From positions 682,001 through 746,000 of the forward strand of contig JAKLMB010000004.1 of assembly GCA_022813625.1 (NCBI GenBank): a DNA stretch of 64,000 nucleotides, written 5' to 3'. Numbering within the stretch: the first letter of the stretch is position 1; every line of letters begins with the position of its first letter. The stretch comes from Aaosphaeria pasadenensis. Taxonomy: Eukaryota; Ascomycota; Dothideomycetes; Pleosporales. The position numbers and the translations under genes are program-made. Shown here in pieces: positions 56,757 through 64,000 of the stretch. The notes under the pieces are model-generated. The model searched no databases, had not been told where the DNA came from, and saw only the letters and a list, made by a program, of their open reading frames with translations.

Positions 56757-58746
56757 CTACCTGCCAGCCCAGAAACGGAGGAAAGCCTCCTTCTTGTTCT
56801 TTGGTGGCGCTCGCTCCTTCTCGTTGTGGTGGTCCTCGGCGAGTGGCAATCCGTCGTTTCCAACATTGGTGACAGCGTTCTGCTGCTTTCCGAGGAAGTA
56901 GTCGGTCTGGAAGCAAGCGGCGATGAGAGGAATGAAGGCCAAGGCGAGAGCGGTGGCAATGCAGGGGTAGAGTGCGTGCCTGTAGGCAGTGACAGCACCC
57001 TCACGCATGGGAGTTCCGAACTTGTAAGCGGTACGGACAGTGCGCATGTTGCTGAAGAGCTTCTTGACATCCTTCTCGGTGGCGCTGGCTGGGAGGTACT
57101 GGCGTAGGGCCTTGGGCATCTCGTGAGACCACATCACGGCGACAACAGCAGCGCCGATGGCCGATCCAACGCTAGACCACAGAGAGAGGAGGGAGATGGC
57201 AAGGGCGACGTCCTGATGAGGAACGGAGGCCTGGGAAGCGACACGAGAACCAACGACTGACATGGCGCCTCCGAAACCGATGAGGATTTGGCACATGATC
57301 ATTGCGGCGTCGGTGTTCGTAGCCATACGGCCGTCGAGCATGATACCCATACCAATGATCTTGATGCAAAGACCAATTAATTGGATGGTCTTGTAACGAT
57401 GGGTCCATCGCTGCAAAAGACCAGTCACAGGGCCACCAACGCACAGCGCAATGGTCAAGGTGTTGTTGTAGTAAGTCCAGTTTTGCAGGCTCCATGGCTT
57501 GCCGACGTATACGTAGGAACTCCAGTACAAAGCGCGGATGCTTCCAGCCACTACGGAACGGTTAGATGTAATGTAGACTTGAAGGGAGGAAACAGATAAA
57601 TTTACGCTGGTAGAAGAAATCGATGATGATAGCCATAGCAAAGGTCTTGTTGAAGACAAGACGACGAGGCGCACTGGGCACCTTAGCCCACTTCATTTCA
57701 TAGACAACATATGCGATGAGAAGAAGGCCTCCAACGATGAGCATGGCAATGAGCGATCGGTTCTTCCAGCCGCCATCGGCATATGTCCTGAGCGAAAAGG
57801 GAAGGAGAAAGAGAGACCATCCGAATCCCAAGAGGATCAGGCCGAAAGCGTCGATTTCCTCAAGATTGTACTTGAGGGATTCCATCCAAGTCTTGGTCGG
57901 CTCAGCAGCTTGGGCGGTGACCATTCCATGTGGTCCTTCCTTGCCCTCCTCGGCGGCGAGAGTTTGGGCGGCACGGCGGGCGGCATTGCTTGAAGCAATG
58001 TTGACAATGCCATGTTTCTTAGCGTTGCGGTCGAGGTAGACTAGGGTTGCGATAGCCGGAGCGAGCACAACGGGCATGATGATAGCGAACATGCCGTAAC
58101 CCCATCGCCACTGATTCCTTGAAAGGATGGCATCGACAATCTTTCCGGCGAACCAGGGGTTGATGATTGAAGGTACCGACAAGAGAGAGCTCGCAAAACC
58201 ACGCCACTCCAGAGGTGTCAGATCAGCAACGATAATATCGCTGGTAAGGTCCAATCCAGCGCTGCCCACGGCTACAAACGATTCACCCACTACGTAGGCG
58301 GAGACGGTCGAGCATGTTGCGATGATGATGTAACCAACGATATAGAACATCAAAACCAAAATGTATGTGTATGGGCGGGAGGTGATATCCGAAATCTTGG
58401 CGATGAAAGGCTTCGAAACGGCGCCGATGATCTTTGTAGCGATGGACAATGTGGCTAGGACCGAGCTGTGCTGGTTGAAGTACGAGGAGACATCGACACT
58501 GTAGTTGCTCGTGGTGGTAGTGTCGAGTGAATAGGCCCAGGCGCAGACGAGGACTGAAGCTCCAACGAGCCAAAAGGTCTTGCGACTTTGCTTGCCTTCA
58601 CGATAGACGGCCTCCATACGGGTAACGCCCTTGGACTGGTGGCCGACATCAACTGGCTTCGGCTTTTCATCCTCATGGTACGAGCCCGTGTCGACTGGAT
58701 CGGGCGTGATCTGGTCTTGCGGGTTCCCTTTGTCGGTGGTAGCCAT
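56757..58746 (-). CDS. Siderophore-iron transporter, MFS (Arn/MirB-like)
   Basis: Two exons on the minus strand, 57606-58746 and 56757-57550, give 644 aa. The 55-bp intron join yields IIDFFYQLAGSIRALYWSSYVYV, a conserved segment of the family. The head of about 60 residues is hydrophilic and rich in Asp, Pro and Lys. The first helix region reads WAYSLDTTTTSNYSVDV, followed by SVLATLSIATKIIGAVSKP, both hallmarks of siderophore transporters, which have about 14 membrane helices. A large cytosolic loop lies near residues 250-290 (SSNAARRAAQTLAAEEGKEG). These proteins import ferric siderophores such as triacetylfusarinine, ferrichrome or xenosiderophores with protons; the ligand is not readable. 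No siderophore biosynthesis gene lies in the window, so this is uptake only here. Confidence 0.92.
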
Positions 58747-61342
58747 TGTTGCTAGTCCTCAGACTGCGCTGTAGGTAAGTACTGTTGTGAAGTTGGTGAG
58801 CTTGAACACTACAGCTATCCCTGGAGACGAGATAACTTCAACTTCTTATACTTGCTCTCACTCGTCGAATGACATGTGCATTCTGGTGGTTACTCTCCAC
58901 TATGAGTGCAGATTTTTATCTAGTTTGAGCATTCGCCCCATGTTGTCGTCTAGAACTGTAGATGGTCGACATATAGTTTGTCAATCCAATTCATGAAATA
59001 CGAGGTGCGGCCCAGTAAGGGCAACCCGTTGGTCAAGTATTGCGGGTTGCAGACTCTCTCTCGAATCATCACGCCAAACACGAAGTCATCAGATCTTAGG
59101 CAAGGCGATAAAAATTCATCAGATAAGGGGCTGTTAGTTGCATAGACCATTCTATTCCGTTGTCCCTGGTCAAGTCTTGACACGGGTAGTTCCATTGGAA
59201 TGACCCATAAATCCCGAAGGATCCCCACAATTTCTGTAAAGAGAAACTGATAATTAGGATAAATTGACATACGAGACTCACATGGCAATGTTTAAACACA
59301 CGCGCACCAATGAAGTCGGCCTTTTGTCTCAATAAGGTTCCTGTCATATGCAAAAGAATTGGCGTGTTCATGTAAACCGCAACGGCCTTCTGGCATACAT
59401 CGAGTACATTTTCCTCCGTGAGCAAATTCCAAAGGCTCGCAGACAGATTGTTTGCTCCAATGCCGGAATCATTCCCTACGGATCCCGGTTGCCGTCTGCC
59501 GTTGCGATCGTCAATTATTTTGACTAAGTTGGCAAAGAGTGACAAACTAGAGACGCGCCACCTACATCCTCACGAGGCGGCGACCCAAGAAACTGTGATC
59601 ATCTGTGCTTCACGAATGCTATTCTGGCCATACCGGTAACTGCTTCCCTTTGGATCGCGCAAGGAATTGTCCCTTGGGCGAAGAATTGTGTGCCCCACGA
59701 GGCTGGTCCGCCGGTCTCGCAGATATGATAAGATCGTATTCACAAGCTTTAGCAAGGCTGTGGTGTATTGTTTGGTACTCCATACAAGTAGCTTCCATGG
59801 AGCGGTGCGAAAGCGGGGAACTCATGCACCCAACAATGCCGCTCCTGACCAGGAAACAGGTTTTGCTTATTTCCATAGAAGCCTTCTCGAAGCATGAATG
59901 GAAGCGCATCTCGCGGGAAATATATCCCATTATGCTATATATAAAGTACCTCGTACAACTGAAGACCAAAAACTGATGAACAAGGAAGCCAACCAGGAAA
60001 TGAAAACTTCCAACATGGTCCAAGAGAACATTTACCTAATTCCTGACCTAGACCGGATCTTTTCTTGATTGAAGTCGTACCCAATTGCCAGTCGCATGAT
60101 CTGTGGCAACTGGTTATGCTCGCCACGTCCTTAATGTTGCACGGATATACACATGCTCTGGTAGATCTGGTCTAGTTGCTCCATGGACATTCAAAGGTAC
60201 GAGGTATTAGTGGGCGCTAACTCTGCAAACTGGGTCCAATCTACCAAGAGAGTACCCAGCTTGAGCCTGTCCACTGGGCTGGGAGTATGTTTGGCATGGC
60301 CTGCCTCGATGAGTTCCTAGATCGCCTGGTCTACCAATGAAAACATAAGTGATGGAGACTCAGATTGCGATTAGAAAATATAGTTTCGATGCCAGCTGAG
60401 CCGCCGTCATACATAAATCCCGAAATTCTTCAAACAAGTACTATGATGAGCTTGCCTAGGAATTCTCCGTCTGTAGGTCTGCTCTGCCGAAACTTGCAGG
60501 CCCGACTTCTCCCGTTCCAACAGCTCCCAACAAACCTAAATATTCAGTCGAGTCAGATTTCTGCCTTGTAAGTAGCGTAGACTCTCCAAGGGAATTTGAC
60601 TACAGTTGGATTCCAAGGTGGATCTGATAGATTTTAGATGTTGCTCACCAATAGATCTGATAAAAATTTGCAAGGTACTAGCCCCATCCGGCAGTCAACC
60701 CGGTCAATGCAACAACACGTTTTCCTCTATTTCCGCATCTCCATCTCCATCTCGTATTTTAGATCCGCTTTCACGCCTTGCCCCGCTGCCATTTAAGCGA
60801 CCTCAAAAATCTAGGATTCTGGTCTGTTGCGTGGTTGTCAGGGTCTCGCGCGTCTCGCGAGCTTATTACTCGAACCTGCTCACTTGCAAGCATACCCAAA
60901 ATCACGTTCATGGTCTCTTTGTATTCAGACATGATGAAGAAAGGATAGCCTACGGGCTACAATAAACATGACCACTTGCATTCACTACGGGGCCGATCCC
61001 GGAGGAAGGTATTTTATCGTGAACTAACTCATGCCACTTGACGGGCGTTGCAGTTTAACCCAAGTTGGCTGCTGCTTCAATCATGGTAACCCATTAGTCG
61101 ATCCCTTCTTGGTCTACACCACCGAAAAGGTACCGACGTACGACCTTGAACTGGAGAGAAAAAAAACTGTTCTCGGTGTCACCGTGCCTCCAATTTCGTA
61201 GGTAAATGTGGAGTAGTTCTACCTAAACAAAATGGCGTGGAAGTCCTGCCAAAAGATTATCTCTCCTTTCATCTACCCTAGTTTCATCTGATAATTTTTG
61301 GACCCAGACTTGTGCTTCCAAACAATAGCACAATAGTCAACA
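58747..61342. other. Gene-poor region, 2.6 kb
   Basis: No well-supported gene. The one weak candidate on the minus strand (59096-59545) is listed separately. The left part includes the siderophore transporter promoter and the right part that of the MFS gene at 61343. Confidence 0.45.
59096..59545 (-). CDS. Possible two-exon hypothetical protein
   Basis: An ATG at 59545 opens 88 codons with protein-like composition (SLWNLLTEENVLDVCQKAVAVYMNTPILLH). A GTGAGT donor at 59281 and an acceptor before 59233 would join it to a 46-codon second exon ending at 59096, for 133 aa. A different acceptor, at 59247, gives another frame that ends near 58950. No domain is recognised, so it may be a remnant or chance. 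Either choice is weak. Confidence 0.2.
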   Translation of the reverse strand: MSLFANLVKIIDDRNGRRQPGSVGNDSGIGANNLSASLWNLLTEENVLDVCQKAVAVYMNTPILLHMTGTLLRQKADFIGARVFKHCHVSLVCQFILIISFSLQKLWGSFGIYGSFQWNYPCQDLTRDNGIEWSMQLTAPYLMNFYRLA

Positions 61343-63031
61343 ATGGCCCATAGAGTTTCCATCGAGTCGCCCAGTGGGGTGGAGGCACAACTGGACGAAA
61401 AGCCTGGCCATGCTGTTGCCACTATTACGACCCCCTCCGTGAGTGAGGAGAGCGAAGATGGGCGCAGCACGCACATCCCACTCAAAATGAAGCTTCTCTC
61501 CGTGGTTATGGTCAGCGCTATCGGGTTTGGTGCCCATTGGAGCAGCGGAGTAACTGGAGCAATGAAGAGCACCGTAAAGAAGGTTGGTCGGACAATTCCC
61601 TGCCTCAGGATTCATGCATCTAACTAGGGGATTTAAAGCAACTGCACATTAACAACGCGCAATTTTCGGTTCTGGAAGCAAGCGAGGACTTTATGGTCAC
61701 AGCGCTTATGCTTGTGAGTGGGCTTGTCACTGATCGTCTCGGTGGCGCAAGTAAGGATCCTCTAATAGTCTCAATACGAGTTTGGTCAAGACTGACATGT
61801 TGTAGGTGCGATGCTCTGGGGCAATGCCATCTTCAGTGTCGGGTCCATTTTCATCGCTGCTGCGACCACCGTTCGATCGTACAAGTTCATGATATTCGGT
61901 ACTGTCGTGAAAGCTCTAGGAGACATTGCAACCCAGGTCGCTCAGTATAAAATCTTCAGTTCTTGGTTCGCACCGTCCAATGGATTCGCATCAACGTTGG
62001 CGTTGGAGCTCGGCATTGGCAAGATCGGGTCTTTCGTTGGCAAGGCGACAGCAAATGTTATTGCAAAGAAAACTGGCGATTTCATGTGGGTGTACTGGAC
62101 CGCTGTGTTCATGAACCTTTTCACCAACGTTATGACACTCATCTTTTGGTTCTTCACCAGGTGGTGCCGGAAAACCTATGCAGGAACTACTGATCCTGCA
62201 ACGGGAGAAAAACTAACGGAAAATAACAAGAAATTTGAACTCGGCAAGATGCTACGTCTTCCTTGGACCTTCTGGAGTATCATCGCGTTCACGACGTTTC
62301 AGACGAGCGCTGCTATCGTCTACTCGCAGAATGCCACCGAGATGGCCGAACAGCGATTTGATATTGATGCTGTTACCGCAGGTTGGTATGCTGCTATGTC
62401 GCAATACCTTGGCTTCTTTCTAGTGCCACTTCTCGGAATCTTCATCGACCTTCTTGGCAACCGCATCAGTGTGATGGTAGTCTGCGCCGCCGGCATGCTT
62501 CTATCCATGTGTTTAGCTGCGTGGGGTCCTACCATAGGAGGTACTGCAGCTTCGTTCGGTGTATTTGCGTTTGCATCTTCTCTTGGGCCTACGGTAATCA
62601 TCGATAGCATACGCACCAGCATGTGGTATCAGGAAGTCTTTGGCACTGGCTATGCCATTAAGATCACAATCAACAACTGCATGAACATCATCATTCGCAT
62701 CATTACTGGCGTCATACAGGACAGGGACAAGAACTCGTACGACAATGTTGTTATAGTCTATGTCGTCCAAACAGCCGGCGCTGTGGTGGTGGCTGGAAGT
62801 TTGTTCGCCCTCAGTTTCTGGAGTACGGACTTACGTATCTTGCAATTCACGAAGAAACAGAGAATGGCAAACGGAGAACTCATCAACGACCGGCGAGAGA
62901 AATTCGAGACAGGGAAGGCCGGAGAACGAAATCGAAAATTGAGCCTAGGACTGTTCATTGCAATGATATTCATGATTCTTGGGGCTTGGTGTGCGTATTT
63001 CTGGGGTGTCGCAACCGGGAATAATTCATAA
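61343..63031 (+). CDS. MFS transporter, MFSD1-like
   Basis: Three exons, 61343-61582, 61639-61750 and 61806-63031, give 525 aa. The introns are 56 and 55 bp. The joins give MKSTVKKQLHINNAQFSVLEAS and DRLGGASAMLWGNAIF, continuous with fungal transporters I recognise as relatives of MFSD1. The head of about 45 residues is hydrophilic. About 12 membrane helices follow, with VTGAMKSTVKK in loop 1, DRLGGA at the loop 2-3 signature and the conserved ATQVAQYKIFSSWFAPSNGFASTLALE segment near helix 4. A charged loop (KQRMANGELINDRREKFETGKAGERNRK) precedes the last helix. Human MFSD1 is a lysosomal dipeptide carrier; a vacuolar role is possible but not shown. Confidence 0.85.
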
Positions 63032-64000
63032 GTGCATTGGTAAGGTGGGCCGGCTTGGACGATCTCATTGCGTAGTTGGAAAATACTAATGCTCTGTATA
63101 TAGCTCACCCTTTAGGGTAATCTGGGGAATAGATCAACAAATATTAGAAGAATATGGACTTAAATAATGCATCTACTAAGCGACAAACTCGAGTCTAAAA
63201 GACTATCGCGAATCAAATTGAGTTTGTACTCGGGCATTGAAGTTGAGATGATAGAACAATTTTTCTGATTTGGTGCAAGATATCTTCGCCCAGGAATATT
63301 GCTTTGCCGGCCGTCTAGAACTGTCAATCAATGTATTCCCCTTGATACTCTTTTTGTCGCAGTTCTGTGCAGCTTCTTCGGGAATCTCAGTGACCTCTTC
63401 GTTATCAACACCGCAATGTTCCCTGGCCATGATTTCTTCATGTACTTCTTCGCTGAAGAATGAAAATCTCATCACCTCTGTGGCCTTCTTTACCAGATGC
63501 AAGTTGGAAAAACACTAGCGTCGGCAAGCAAGGAAGATTGAATGATAATGCCTTGAGATGTACTTCGCGCACGAGCGGAATGCGATGATTGACGAGATAA
63601 GTTGTAGGTACTCTCGCGACACGAATGCATATTGACTTGATCGCATACTGCTGTGATAAAAAGCGAGGTTGTAGTATAGAAAAATCCGTCGACTTATAAT
63701 TTCGCATTCGAATAACAAGGTTCTGATAGTAATGACAATGGTATCAGCCAAGCTCATAAGACTGATTATGCACCACTTGATATTGGATCAAATGAAAGTG
63801 TCGCTTTGTTGCACTGCCATGATCCAACAGCTAATTAGTGGTATTGAGGTAAGGTGGAACTTAGGCAGTACAGTCGTGTCATCAAAGTCTGATTCATCGC
63901 TCAACTCTTCCAAGGTCTGGCCGTTGGGCTAGCCACTCCAATGCTGGCGCCAATGATGTTAGACCTACTGACTCTGATGTTACTTACTCGCACTCCGACA
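63032..64000. other. Right-edge intergenic region
   Basis: No supported gene. A 99-codon minus-strand frame at 63203-63502 has mixed composition and no domain. A gene could start beyond the edge. Confidence 0.4.

Noticed and set aside
63203..63502. 99-codon minus-strand frame near the right edge
   Set aside because: It has mixed composition, no domain, no clear splice partner and no conserved motif.
1..64000. CRISPR arrays, insertion sequences or prophage
   Set aside because: The gene structure is eukaryotic with introns throughout, and no regularly spaced repeats or transposase frames were seen.

Overview
The window is nuclear DNA of a filamentous ascomycete (Pezizomycotina). Most genes carry several short GT-AG introns of about 37 to 173 bp. 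The gene families are typical of the group: a HET/NB-ARC/TPR protein, Zn2Cys6 regulators, a siderophore transporter of the Arn/Mir type, sedolisin and a serine carboxypeptidase. A leotiomycete is plausible from general resemblance, but nothing here proves the order. All gene models were built by hand: each join keeps the reading frame and restores a family motif across the junction. I found no tRNA, rRNA, CRISPR array or intact transposon.

Layout. 1-11.4 kb looks like a metabolic neighbourhood: a phytanoyl-CoA-dioxygenase-like protein (cut by the left edge) divergent from a CocE/NonD-type hydrolase, an MFS exporter, a regulator with two C2H2 fingers plus a Zn2Cys6 cluster, and a PHYHD1-like dioxygenase. 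Two of the promoters share closely spaced CGGAA repeats. 11.6-15.7 kb holds exosome subunit Rrp4, a PLD-fold protein and a lineage-restricted protein of unknown function. 16.4-23.3 kb holds an atypical SDR, an NLR-like HET-NB-ARC-TPR protein and a Gfd2/YDR514C-like nuclease-fold protein. 24.7-33.4 kb may be a second catabolic group: SDR, carboxymuconolactone-decarboxylase-like protein, Dal5-family permease and Zn2Cys6 regulator.

35.8-47.8 kb holds a Golgi-type glycosyltransferase, an SNF-family sodium symporter, a CrpA-like copper P-type ATPase with a very Cys-rich head, a HAD phosphatase with a likely mitochondrial presequence, and a PLP-dependent threonine/hydroxyaspartate dehydratase-like enzyme. 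48.1-53.3 kb carries two secreted acid-type proteases in tandem (S10 carboxypeptidase and S53 sedolisin). A gene-poor stretch follows, then a siderophore-iron transporter (56.8-58.7 kb), another sparse stretch, and an MFSD1-like transporter (61.3-63.0 kb).

The most interesting points are the shared CGGAA promoter modules near the two dioxygenase genes with a likely local regulator, the metallothionein-like N-terminus of the copper ATPase, and five copies of an 11-bp GATA-palindrome repeat in its promoter. I did not see a clearly new kind of system; these are leads built on known families.
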